From Ensifer aridi (GTDB taxonomy: Bacteria; Pseudomonadota; Alphaproteobacteria; Rhizobiales; Rhizobiaceae), in the NCBI RefSeq assembly GCF_002078505.1, contig NZ_LUAV01000002.1, forward strand, positions 447,447-511,446: a DNA stretch of 64,000 nt, written 5' to 3'. Shown here piece after piece: positions 9,771 through 17,866 of this stretch. The notes beneath the pieces were generated by a model. That model ran no database searches, had not been told where the DNA came from, and saw nothing but the letters and a program-made list of their open reading frames with translations. Both the position numbers and the translations under genes were made by a program. How positions within the stretch are numbered: the first letter of the stretch is position 1; every line of letters begins with the position of its first letter.

Positions 9771-10712
9771 ATGTCCCTGAACGACAAGCTTTTCGTTCTC
9801 TTCGCCGGCATCTGCGGCCTTCTCGCCGTCGCATCGGTGATCGGCTTCGCACTCTCGCGCCGGGTGGCATCGGAGAGCGGACGGGCGACGGTCGATAATC
9901 TCAACGCCCGCATAAGGGCCTGGTGGGTGATGGTCGCGATCTTCGCGGTCAGCTTCGGCCTCGGCCGCGGCGTCACCGTGGTGCTCTTTGCGCTCACCTC
10001 GTTCTACACGCTGCGCGAGTTCGTATCGCTGACGCCGACCCGCGCGGCCGATCATCTGCCTTTGGTCGCCGCCTTCTACGTGCTGCTGCCGCTTCAGTAT
10101 TGGCTGATCTGGATCGACTGGTATGCGCTGTTTACGATCCTCATCCCGGTCTATGGCTTCCTTCTGCTGCCGAGCCTCGCAGCGCTGAAGGGTGATCCGG
10201 AGCAGTTTCTGCTGCGGGTGTCGCGCATCCAATGGGGCCTGATGCTGACGGTCTATTGCATCAGCCATGCACCTGCATTGCTGACGCTCGACGTTCCGGG
10301 CCGTCCGCGCGAGGGCTTCCTGCTGCTCTTCTTCCTCATCACCGTCGCGCAGTTCAGCGACGTGATGCAATATGTCTTCGGAAAGCTCTTCGGTAGGACG
10401 AAGGTCGCGCCCGTCGTCAGCCCGTCGAAGACGGTGGAAGGTCTCCTCGGCGGCGGGCTTTCCGCCGTCGCCGCCGGTGCCGCCCTCTGGTGGATAACGC
10501 CGTTCACGCCGCTCGAGGCGGCTGCGATGGCACTCGCCATTGTCGCCATGGGCTTTCTCGGTGGCCTCGCCCTTTCCGCCGTGAAGCGCTCGATGGGAGT
10601 GAAGGACTGGGGAACGATGATCTCCGGGCACGGTGGCGTACTCGACCGGATGGATTCCTTGAGCTTCGCCGCGCCGGTGTTCTTCCACCTCACTCGGTAT
10701 TTCTTTACCTGA
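9771..10712 (+). CDS. Phosphatidate cytidylyltransferase (CdsA-like)
   Basis: A 313-residue polytopic membrane protein. Near the C-terminus is the CdsA signature, SAVKRSMGVKDWGTMISGHG then GVLDRMDS, matching the family pattern with S replacing the P before GHGG. CdsA enzymes make CDP-diacylglycerol from phosphatidate and CTP. With the upstream PlsC-like and CDP-alcohol transferase-like genes, it could supply the activated lipid for a three-step route. An in-frame TTG at 9756 is an alternative start. I chose ATG 9771 because it follows the upstream stop by 7 nt. The housekeeping cdsA is probably elsewhere. Confidence 0.88.
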   Translation: MSLNDKLFVLFAGICGLLAVASVIGFALSRRVASESGRATVDNLNARIRAWWVMVAIFAVSFGLGRGVTVVLFALTSFYTLREFVSLTPTRAADHLPLVAAFYVLLPLQYWLIWIDWYALFTILIPVYGFLLLPSLAALKGDPEQFLLRVSRIQWGLMLTVYCISHAPALLTLDVPGRPREGFLLLFFLITVAQFSDVMQYVFGKLFGRTKVAPVVSPSKTVEGLLGGGLSAVAAGAALWWITPFTPLEAAAMALAIVAMGFLGGLALSAVKRSMGVKDWGTMISGHGGVLDRMDSLSFAAPVFFHLTRYFFT

Positions 10713-10930
10713 AATCAGCGGCGCCAGCTCGAACCCCGGCGGAGGTCGTTGCCTCGCCTGGACGAAGCAGCTCCGCTTCACTGTGAAGGCAACATTGAGT
10801 CCGGGCTCCGCAGCCTGTATGGTTGAGTATATCGGTAGTTATATTTTGTGGGATGGGGCGCCGCTCCAAAGTATTTCGGCAAATAGGTCGCGCGGCTGCC
10901 ATTGATCTATATCGAGGTCCTAACCCTAAG

Positions 10931-12775
10931 ATGAGAGCTTCGCGGGCCTTCATGCGCCGTGCATTCGATCTCTCCAACTGGCGGCCCTTCCTGAGCGGTC
11001 CGCTCGATAGCATCAGGCTATGGTTTCGCACACTCGCGCATGGGCGTTTCGAAAGCGATCAGGGTGCCGCGATCGGTCGAAAAACGTGGATCAATACATT
11101 TCGTGCCCGCTCGGATAAGGTCATTGCCATCGGCCGCGTTATGGCGGCGGTAGGTAGCTTGTTCATCGTTCAGTTGGAGGCGACGAACCCGGCATTCGGC
11201 AGCGAGCTCGTCTTTGCAATTCTTGCCGCCTACCTCTGCTACGCCGTCGTCGCTGCTTTCCGCGTTCTGAATGCCGAGATCTCGCGGGTTCGCGGAACCT
11301 TGATACGCCATGTGGTCGACGTAACTGCCTTCGTCGTCCTTGTGTTTCTCACTCAACGGGTGTCCGGCCCATCCTTCATCTTCACGCCCTTTCTACTGCT
11401 TTCCGCGACGCTGCATTGGCGCTGGAGGGGGGCTCTCTGGACCGCTGCCGTGTGCTTCGCTGTTCTGCTGTACGCGACGGTTTCCGATACGGCCGTCCTG
11501 CGCGATCCGCACGTCGACTCAGCTTTGGAATTGTCGCGCATACTCTTCGTGGCGATGGCGGCCACCGTCCTGATCTGGCTCGGTTCCCATCAGGAGGCCG
11601 TGCGCACCGAGCTGCTGCGATTGGTCGAGCGGGCACCCGCGCAGCCGGAGGGGCGTGACTGGCCGGCTGCCGCGGCGCTGGATTATGCGGCGCATGTGAC
11701 GCGTGTACCGCGCGCACTCTTGATCTGGAGCGACGGTGAGGAGCCGTGGACCAATCTCGCGGTGTGGGAGAATGGGGCTTCGCACGTTAAACGGTTGCCG
11801 CCGGACGCCTATCTGCCGTGGACGGCGGCGGGGCTGCAGCGCGCAAGTCTCCTCGTCACCGATGCGAAGCGCGCGCGCCTGCTCGTCCACCGGGGCGACG
11901 GGCGGTTCGATCGTTGGACCGGTGACGCCCCGCCGATTTCCCCGGCCCTCATCGCCGACTTTTCCATGGTTTCGGCGGTTTCCGTGCAGTTTCAGGTGAA
12001 TGACCTCGAAGCGCGCCTTTTTTTGCTGGATCCGCCGACGCCGACGCTCGACGACGTGGCGGTCGCTGAGATTATCGCCGACAGGCTGAAGGCGCTGTTC
12101 GAGCAAGCCATATTGGTGCGCAGACTGAGCGACGCGGCCGCCCTCGAGGAGCGGCTGAGGATCGGACGCGACCTTCACGACGGCGTTCTCCAATCTCTGG
12201 CGGGCACGGCTCTTCACCTCCAGGCGCTGCGCGCATCCGCCGGCGGTGCTCCGGAGGAGCTCGATCGTCGTCTGGTCGCGATCCAGGCCATGCTTGCCGA
12301 TGAACAGCGCGACCTTCGTACGTTCATCCGCGCGCTTGAACCGGGCCAAGACGACCGCCATGCCGGCCAGTCGCCGCTCGCCCTTCAATTTAACGCCCTG
12401 GCTGAACGGTTGCGCAAGCAATGGTCGATCGATTTTCACTTTGTTCTGGAGCCACCCGATCTTCATTTGCCGGCAACGATGATCTACGAGCTCAGCCGCA
12501 TGACCTCGGAAGCGACTGCCAATGCCGTACGCCATGGCGCGGCGCGAACGCTCAATGCCAGTCTGCGCCTCGATGCTGGGACCATCGCTTTGACGGTGGA
12601 CGATAACGGAAAAGGCTTCGGCTTCGACCGGCGGGTCGAGCATGCGGAGCTGGAGAGCGGCAAGCTTGGCCCGCGTAGCCTGCGCGAACGTGTGGCCGCC
12701 CATGGCGGACAACTCACAATAGACCGAGTGGAACAATGGACGCGGATAATCATCAGGATCCCGACACATCGATGA
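10931..12775 (+). CDS. Sensor histidine kinase, NarL/DegS type (HisKA_3)
   Basis: About 614 residues. The N-terminal third is hydrophobic (several spans, roughly residues 63-190). A divergent GAF-like region follows, then a HisKA_3 dimerisation domain with phospho-acceptor in RIGRDLHDGVLQSLAG (near residue 415). The HATPase domain carries TANAVRHGAARTL, DDNGKGFG and a GPRSLRERVAAHGG end. This arrangement pairs with LuxR-type regulators, and one overlaps its stop by ATGA. The signal is unknown. The start is uncertain: the frame is open from TTG 10823, and no candidate has a convincing ribosome site; I chose ATG 10931. Confidence 0.88.
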   Translation: MRASRAFMRRAFDLSNWRPFLSGPLDSIRLWFRTLAHGRFESDQGAAIGRKTWINTFRARSDKVIAIGRVMAAVGSLFIVQLEATNPAFGSELVFAILAAYLCYAVVAAFRVLNAEISRVRGTLIRHVVDVTAFVVLVFLTQRVSGPSFIFTPFLLLSATLHWRWRGALWTAAVCFAVLLYATVSDTAVLRDPHVDSALELSRILFVAMAATVLIWLGSHQEAVRTELLRLVERAPAQPEGRDWPAAAALDYAAHVTRVPRALLIWSDGEEPWTNLAVWENGASHVKRLPPDAYLPWTAAGLQRASLLVTDAKRARLLVHRGDGRFDRWTGDAPPISPALIADFSMVSAVSVQFQVNDLEARLFLLDPPTPTLDDVAVAEIIADRLKALFEQAILVRRLSDAAALEERLRIGRDLHDGVLQSLAGTALHLQALRASAGGAPEELDRRLVAIQAMLADEQRDLRTFIRALEPGQDDRHAGQSPLALQFNALAERLRKQWSIDFHFVLEPPDLHLPATMIYELSRMTSEATANAVRHGAARTLNASLRLDAGTIALTVDDNGKGFGFDRRVEHAELESGKLGPRSLRERVAAHGGQLTIDRVEQWTRIIIRIPTHR

Positions 12776-13416
12776 ATCTGCGCGTCGTTGTCGTCGATGA
12801 CCATCTGATCATCTTGGACGGTTTGCGCCGCTTGATCGAAGCCGAGTCGGGCTGGCGCGTCGTCGCGACATGCAGAAGCGCTCGACACGCGATCGAGGTC
12901 GTTATGGCCGAAATGGTCGATCTCGTGGTCCTCGATCTGCGGATGCCGGATATGAACGGGATCGAGCTCATTCGTCGCCTCCGCAGCGAGCGGCCGGATT
13001 TGCCGCTCATCGTTCTTACCGCCGACATCAGCGACGAGCATCTCGCCGAAGCGACGCGGCATCGCGTCAATGGTATCGTGCTCAAGGAGCAGGCGCCAAG
13101 TGCGTTGGTCGAATGCATCCGGGCGGTAGCGGCCGGTCGCACCTGTTTCACCGATCAAACATTGCACGCCGCACTCGATCGGATCCGTAAGGGCGACGCG
13201 GCGCGTGAAGAGGTTCTAAAGAAACTGACGCCGCGCGAGATTGAGGTCTCCCGCCTCGCGGCCGCCGGTCTGCGCAGCCGGGAGATCGCCGCCCGGCTCG
13301 GAATCGCGCCGGGTACCGTCAAGCTTCACCTTCATAGCGTTTACAGCAAACTCGACATCACCACCCGTGTGGAACTCGCCAATCTCTCGAGCAAACTGCA
13401 GCTTGGCAATGATTGA
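12772..13416 (+). CDS. LuxR/NarL-family response regulator
   Basis: A 214-residue regulator. The receiver domain begins MNLRVVVVDDH and has the phospho-acceptor in LVVLDLRMPDMNG (near residue 53). The LuxR HTH lies at roughly residues 150-210, with LTPREIEVSRLAAAG and REIAARLGIAPGTVKLHLHS. It is the cognate partner of the preceding kinase, whose TGA overlaps this ATG. An upstream in-frame ATG at 12736 would add 12 residues inside the kinase gene and is less likely. Target genes are unknown; the next genes belong to a separate cassette on the opposite strand. Confidence 0.92.
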   Translation: MNLRVVVVDDHLIILDGLRRLIEAESGWRVVATCRSARHAIEVVMAEMVDLVVLDLRMPDMNGIELIRRLRSERPDLPLIVLTADISDEHLAEATRHRVNGIVLKEQAPSALVECIRAVAAGRTCFTDQTLHAALDRIRKGDAAREEVLKKLTPREIEVSRLAAAGLRSREIAARLGIAPGTVKLHLHSVYSKLDITTRVELANLSSKLQLGND

Positions 13417-13450
13417 TGCTGTGGCGCTCGCAACAATTGGCGCGCGGGTG

Positions 13451-13499
13451 CTACTGGATGTTTCCTAACCCGTAGCCGATTTAAGGAAACATGCAGTAG
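13451..13499. repeat. Palindromic intergenic repeat, family B (short copy)
   Basis: A near-perfect inverted repeat of 49 nt. The left arm is CTACTGGATGTTTCCTAA and the right arm TTAAGGAAACATGCAGTAG. Related sequences occur at 29546-29651 and 33823-33927. It lies 34 nt after the response regulator stop and can form a long RNA hairpin. It resembles the mosaic (RIME-like) elements of rhizobia; the exact family name was not checked. Confidence 0.75.
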
Positions 13500-13500
13500 G

Positions 13501-13560
13501 TCTTTGTTTTTGTGCATGTCGTCGACCCAAAACCGCTGCACACTTTTGGATGATATGCAC
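13501..13560. repeat. Palindromic intergenic repeat, family A (left copy)
   Basis: This copy contains TGCATGTCGTCGACCCAAAA, then CCGCTGCACACTTTTGG and a degenerate TGATATGCA end, preceded by TCTTTGTTTTTG. It recurs inverted at 17807-17866 (including the TCTTTGTTTTTG flank), again at 35073-35120, and as a half copy at 33679-33704. The ends TGCATGTC and GACATGCA are complementary, so transcripts can fold into a stem-loop. Confidence 0.8.
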
Positions 13561-13605
13561 TATGTGCCCGGCCTGCGCGAAACGTTGTGCCGGCCGTTGG
13601 CCAAT

Positions 13606-14937
13606 TCATTTAATTACGGCGATATTCTTCGGGCTTTGTTCAATCGCTCCCAGGTGGCGCAAGATCGCATCTGCGGCAAGGCTTGCGCCCTCACGGCTGA
13701 AATGATGGTCCGGGGCATACATACGCGCAGGTTCGGGATGGCTGCGAAAAGCTTTATGGAGATCGACCACTGCAATACCTTCCGCTTTAGCCGCATCGAG
13801 CACCATCGTCTTGAGTTGATCGATGATACGATCCGACGAGAGCGACCCCATGAAACGGTCGGCCCTCGGCACATAGACCAGAGTAAAAGTGCCGCCCCAG
13901 CTCTCGGTCAGCGTTTTCGCACGGTGCAACGTATCCCTGAACTCCGGTATGGTGTGAGCAATCTTCGGGTAGATCAGCCCAAGCTGCGTGAAAGTTTGCT
14001 GCAGGGCGACGAAATTGCGGATCATGGCGGTTTTTGAAACCAAGTCGGCCATCGTTACCGGCCGTTTGTTTAGCTCGCCCATTATCATCCGGGCGGCTCG
14101 CATGGTTTCTTGCGCGGTCGACTGCGATCCGTAATTTGCCTCCGATGAGAGCGCGGAGCGGAGCCATGGCACCGTCAGCTCCTTCTCGAGATTCTCCCAG
14201 TCATTGCCTTCGAAGAACGCCATCATGACGTGCCGGGGCCGGAGCTCCTCGCCGAAACGGCCCAGCATCGCGAGTTCGAGCAGAGGACCGTTTCCCCTTA
14301 TGCCTAAGCTTACAGCGGCAAGGCCGCCGTTCCGCAACTGCGATGCAAGGTCCTCGCCCGGAGGCAGGCAGAAGCCTTCGACAAATGAATCCCCAAGGAG
14401 CACCAAATCCAGCTTGCCGCCATATACCTGGTCCGGATTGTTGAAACCGTAGCGGTCTGCGGTGTAGCTGACGATATCGCTTTCCGATGTGCACAGCACC
14501 ACCTGCGACGATGGAAAGCCAGACAGCAAGGCTTTAGAAAGCTCTTCGGTACCGGACCGACGGTTGAGGCCACGAAGCGTAAAGCCGCGAACTGCATTCG
14601 TCATGCGCCCCAGCGTTTCGGCTTGCGCTTCGTTGAGCTGGCCGAGCATTCCCAGGCGGACCGAGACGCTCTTGACGGTGAGCAGTGCTTCGAAAAGGAA
14701 CAGGCCCGCTAATACGCTTAAGCCGCAGGTGCCCACCATTGCGGAGAAACGGGGTTTTGCAAGCAGACCGACTGCCACGAACGCAAATCCCAGCAGTCCG
14801 GGTACTACCACATAACGCATGAGATGCGGGGTCAGAGATGCGAATTGCTTAAAGTGCAGCAAAGCGTAAATGGGACTGATCAACAGGTACAAGCCGAGGA
14901 GCCCACATAACAGGAGCCCGAGATGCCGCATCTTCAT
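13606..14937 (-). CDS. SGNH/GDSL-type hydrolase with N-terminal membrane anchor
   Basis: A 443-residue protein. About three N-terminal membrane helices (residues 5-88) are followed by an SGNH hydrolase-like domain: block I LGDSFVEG (Ser184), block III GIRGNGP (residues 212-218), and the terminal PDHHFSREG (D410, H412). Such anchored SGNH proteins often add or remove acyl groups on surface glycans; the substrate here is unknown. The start is supported by GAGGAGGA 8 nt upstream of the ATG. It is divergent from an SxtJ/DUF5989/carbamoyltransferase operon, which suggests a shared pathway. The stop lies close to a family A repeat. Confidence 0.8.
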   Translation of the reverse strand: MKMRHLGLLLCGLLGLYLLISPIYALLHFKQFASLTPHLMRYVVVPGLLGFAFVAVGLLAKPRFSAMVGTCGLSVLAGLFLFEALLTVKSVSVRLGMLGQLNEAQAETLGRMTNAVRGFTLRGLNRRSGTEELSKALLSGFPSSQVVLCTSESDIVSYTADRYGFNNPDQVYGGKLDLVLLGDSFVEGFCLPPGEDLASQLRNGGLAAVSLGIRGNGPLLELAMLGRFGEELRPRHVMMAFFEGNDWENLEKELTVPWLRSALSSEANYGSQSTAQETMRAARMIMGELNKRPVTMADLVSKTAMIRNFVALQQTFTQLGLIYPKIAHTIPEFRDTLHRAKTLTESWGGTFTLVYVPRADRFMGSLSSDRIIDQLKTMVLDAAKAEGIAVVDLHKAFRSHPEPARMYAPDHHFSREGASLAADAILRHLGAIEQSPKNIAVIK

Positions 14938-15336
14938 GACATGTGTCCTCCTCTCGCAAATCCGTCAGCGAGTCGTGCCGTCTTCGACCGCCGAAAACTC
15001 GGGCGTTGCCTTTCTCGCTTTGACGATTTTGGGAGCCCGTAAAGAGGCTCGTCGCGCCGAAATACTTATTTAAAGAGCAGATCAGAATTTGCGTTACAAT
15101 GTATTTTGCGGACCGAAAGATACCGATTTTTGGCGATGATGTCTCGCAGAATTTGAGTGCAGGAGCTTAAGCTTCCTGATCGCTGCGCTAAAGTTGGATC
15201 GGGCTCAAACGCCTATATCCAATGGTATATTGACCGGATTGACTGCCGTCGGTTCTATAGTTCTCATTTCGTGAGTGCATTGCGGCCAAGCTGATATTTG
15301 AGAGATTTAGCACTGACTTTCAAAGGAAGTGCCAGA
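14938..15336. other. Divergent intergenic region of the carbamoyltransferase cassette
   Basis: This 399-nt region lies between the SGNH gene (leftward) and the SxtJ-like gene (rightward). It is visibly more AT-rich than its surroundings, for example around 15060-15140 and 15290-15330. It presumably carries promoters for both directions. I found no convincing gene, no clear sigma-70 match and no strong palindrome. Confidence 0.5.
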
Positions 15337-15768
15337 ATGAACAGTTCGCACGAAGCCTTTATCGAGCATGCGCCGGAGGGCCCCTCCAACAAAAGCTTCG
15401 GCTATACGGTCGGAGGCATTCTTCTCGCGTTCGTGCTCGCAAGATGGCTGATTACGGGTTCGCTCTCGCTCCTTACGACGACGCTTGCCGTCATTGGTGC
15501 AGTCCTCATCATCGCGGCGTTGGCCTTTCCCGACTGGCTTTCCTTGCCGAATCGGCTCTGGACCAAACTCGGTCTACTGCTGTTCAGGGTCGTCAATCCG
15601 GTGGTGATGCTTGCGATCTATGTCACCACTTTCGTGCCGATCGGCCTTTGGTTGAGGTGGCGCGGTTACGACCCGCTCGGCGCGTCGTTTGATCGATCAG
15701 CCGGCACTTACTGGAAGACGCGACCCCCGCACGAACCCGAACCGGTGACCATGCGCAATCAATTCTGA
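15337..15768 (+). CDS. SxtJ-like membrane protein
   Basis: Encodes 143 residues with a polar N-terminus followed by three hydrophobic segments (TVGGILLAFVLARWLI; LLTTTLAVIGAVLIIAALAF; VVNPVVMLAIYVTTFVPIGL) and the tail RPPHEPEP. Length, topology and position ahead of a DUF5989-like gene and a carbamoyltransferase match the SxtJ family, named after the saxitoxin cluster. Function is not established. The ATG at 15337 has AAGGAAG 7 nt upstream; the frame extends to TTG 15298 but with poorer support. It is the first gene of a three-gene rightward operon. Confidence 0.78.
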   Translation: MNSSHEAFIEHAPEGPSNKSFGYTVGGILLAFVLARWLITGSLSLLTTTLAVIGAVLIIAALAFPDWLSLPNRLWTKLGLLLFRVVNPVVMLAIYVTTFVPIGLWLRWRGYDPLGASFDRSAGTYWKTRPPHEPEPVTMRNQF

Positions 15769-15811
15769 TACCGGCGGATGGGGGGACATCTGACCGGGGA
15801 GGAGAAACGAG

Positions 15812-15961
15812 ATGGAACTGGTACGTGAACTCTGGACCTATATGGGCGTCCGCAAGAAGTTCTGGCTCCTGCCAATATTCATCGTGCTCGGTGTTTTTGG
15901 CGCGTTGGTCGTCCTGACTCAGGGCACGGCAGTGGCGCCGTTCGTCTACACCTTGTTCTAA
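15812..15961 (+). CDS. DUF5989-like 49-residue membrane protein
   Basis: A short gene (49 residues) with an excellent ribosome site, GGAGGAG 6 nt before the ATG. The protein starts MELVRELWTYMGVRKKFWLL and ends in one hydrophobic helix (PIFIVLGVFGALVVLTQG). The cytoplasmic motif with RKKFWL before a single span fits the DUF5989 family, whose members are found beside carbamoyltransferases. Position between the SxtJ-like gene (43 nt) and the carbamoyltransferase (12 nt) supports it being real. Biochemical role unknown; a membrane-docking partner for the transferase is my inference. Confidence 0.8.
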   Translation: MELVRELWTYMGVRKKFWLLPIFIVLGVFGALVVLTQGTAVAPFVYTLF

Positions 15962-15973
15962 TCCGAGCCGTTC

Positions 15974-17806
15974 ATGCGTATTCTCGGTATCTCGGCGTTT
16001 TACCACGACAGCGCGGCAGCGATGATCGAGGATGGGCGCATCGTTGCCGCCGCTCAGGAGGAGCGCTTCACGCGCAAGAAGCACGACCCTGGCTTTCCGG
16101 CCAATGCCATCGACTACTGCCTCGCCGCGGCCGAGTGCGACATGGCGCAAGTCGATCATGTCGTCTTTTATGACAAGCCGTTCTTGAAGTTCGAGAGGTT
16201 GCTGGAAACCTACCTTGCGACAGCTCCCAAGGGTTTTCGCTCGTTCAGGATGGCAATGCCGCTCTGGATCAAGGAAAAGCTGTTTCAGAAAAAGCTGTTG
16301 CGCCAGCAGCTCGGCAAGCTTGCAGGATCGAAGCACTGGTCCGGCTCCCTCCTGTTCACGGAGCATCACCTGGCGCACGCGGCGAGCGCTTTCTTTCCTT
16401 CGCCCTATGCAAGCGCCGCGGTCTTGACGATGGATGGCGTCGGAGAGTGGTGCACGACGTCGCTCGGCCATGGCCGCGGCAACACTCTCGATATATTAAA
16501 GGAGATACGCTTCCCGCATTCGCTCGGGCTGCTTTATTCCGCGTTCACGTACTATACGGGCTTCAAGGTCAATTCCGGCGAATACAAGGTGATGGGCCTG
16601 GCGCCCTACGGCCGCCCACTCTTTGTGAAGAAGATTCTCGACAACCTGATCGATCTGCGGGAGGACGGGTCGTTCAGGCTCGATCAGCGGTACTTCAACT
16701 ACTGCACGGGCCTGACGATGACGTCACCTGCCTTTCATCAGTTGTTCGGTGCTGAACCGAGAAAGCCGGAATCCCCTTTGACTCAACGTGAAATGGATCT
16801 GGCCGCCTCGATACAGGCGGTAACGGAAGAGGTCGTCATGAGGCTTGCCCGCTTCGCCCGGCGCGAAACGGGCGAGCGTCATCTGTGCCTTGCCGGTGGC
16901 GTGGCCCTGAACTGCGTGGCAAACGGCAAGCTGCTGAAGGAACGCGTTTTCGATGATATCTGGATCCAGCCCGCCGCTGGCGACGCAGGGGGTGCGGTCG
17001 GCGCGGCGCTTGCGGCCTGGCATGGATACCTCGCCAACGATCGCGCTCCCAATGAAAGGGACGCGATGGCGGGCGCCTATCTCGGGCCGGCCTACGATCA
17101 GGCGGATATCGAGAAACGCTTGAGGGCCGCTGGGGCGATTTACACGGTGCTGGGCGACGATGCGCTGATAGCAGCTACGGTGGATGCGCTTGTCGAGGAG
17201 AAGGCGGTCGGGTGGATGCAAGGGCGCATGGAATTCGGGCCCCGCGCCTTGGGCGCCCGGTCGATACTGGGCGATCCGCGCTCGCCGACAATGCAGAAGA
17301 CACTCAATCTCAAGGTCAAGTACCGTGAAAGCTTCCGTCCCTTCGCTCCCTCGGTCAGGCGCGAGGATGTGGCGGAATGGTTCGATATCGACACCGATAG
17401 TCCGTATATGTTGCTGGTCGGGGATGTGCTCGACCGGCGCAGACTGCATCAAAGCCCTGATGAGGGAATACTGTTCGGCATAGACAGGTTGAACGTTCCG
17501 CGTTCGGAGATTCCGGCCGTTACGCATGTCGATTATTCGGCGAGGGTACAGACGGTGCATCGGGACACCAACCCGCGCTATTGGGAACTGCTGACCGCAT
17601 TCAAGGAGACGACCGGCTGTCCTGTGCTCGTCAATACGAGCTTCAACGTCCGCGGCGAGCCGATTGTCTGCACTCCGGAGGACGCCTTCCGCTGCTTCAT
17701 GGGGACGGAGATCGAGTGCCTCGTTATCGGCAACTGCTTTCTGCGGAAAGAGGATCAACCCGCGAACCTCAAGCAGGACTACAAGGAGAGCTTTGAGCTC
17801 GACTAA
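15974..17806 (+). CDS. NodU/CmcH-family O-carbamoyltransferase
   Basis: A 610-residue enzyme of the carbamoyltransferase family that transfers carbamoyl from carbamoyl phosphate, via carbamoyl-adenylate, to a hydroxyl group. The N-terminal Kae1/HypF-like domain starts MRILGISAFYHDSAAAMIED and includes EERFTRKKHD, EHHLAHAASAFF (near residue 130), DGVGEW and SGEYKVMGLAPYG. The C-terminal domain has MEFGPRALGARSILGDPR (near residue 420) and SFNVRGEPIVCTPEDA. Length is normal. NodU decorates Nod factors, but no nod genes are in view. The SGNH and SxtJ-like neighbours point to a surface or secreted glycan. Its stop abuts a family A repeat. Confidence 0.93.
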   Translation: MRILGISAFYHDSAAAMIEDGRIVAAAQEERFTRKKHDPGFPANAIDYCLAAAECDMAQVDHVVFYDKPFLKFERLLETYLATAPKGFRSFRMAMPLWIKEKLFQKKLLRQQLGKLAGSKHWSGSLLFTEHHLAHAASAFFPSPYASAAVLTMDGVGEWCTTSLGHGRGNTLDILKEIRFPHSLGLLYSAFTYYTGFKVNSGEYKVMGLAPYGRPLFVKKILDNLIDLREDGSFRLDQRYFNYCTGLTMTSPAFHQLFGAEPRKPESPLTQREMDLAASIQAVTEEVVMRLARFARRETGERHLCLAGGVALNCVANGKLLKERVFDDIWIQPAAGDAGGAVGAALAAWHGYLANDRAPNERDAMAGAYLGPAYDQADIEKRLRAAGAIYTVLGDDALIAATVDALVEEKAVGWMQGRMEFGPRALGARSILGDPRSPTMQKTLNLKVKYRESFRPFAPSVRREDVAEWFDIDTDSPYMLLVGDVLDRRRLHQSPDEGILFGIDRLNVPRSEIPAVTHVDYSARVQTVHRDTNPRYWELLTAFKETTGCPVLVNTSFNVRGEPIVCTPEDAFRCFMGTEIECLVIGNCFLRKEDQPANLKQDYKESFELD

Positions 17807-17866
17807 TGCAGGTCGCCCAAAGTGTGCAGCGGTTTTGGGGCAACGACATGCACCAAAAACAAAGAT
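17807..17866. repeat. Palindromic intergenic repeat, family A (right, inverted copy)
   Basis: Begins at the base after the carbamoyltransferase TAA. It reads TGCAGGTCGCCCAAAGTGTG, then CAGCGGTTTTGGGGCAACGA and CATGCACCAAAAACAAAGA. This is the reverse complement of the copy at 13501-13560, including the outer TCTTTGTTTTTG flank. The two copies therefore form inverted repeats about 4.3 kb apart around the cassette. Confidence 0.8.

Noticed and set aside
13504..14037. 177-residue plus-strand frame overlapping the SGNH gene
   Set aside because: It starts inside the family A repeat and lies antisense to the conserved SGNH catalytic region.
17236..17290. Carbamoyltransferase as nodulation gene nodU
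   Set aside because: Family motifs match, but there are no nod boxes or nod genes, and the neighbours point to another glycan.
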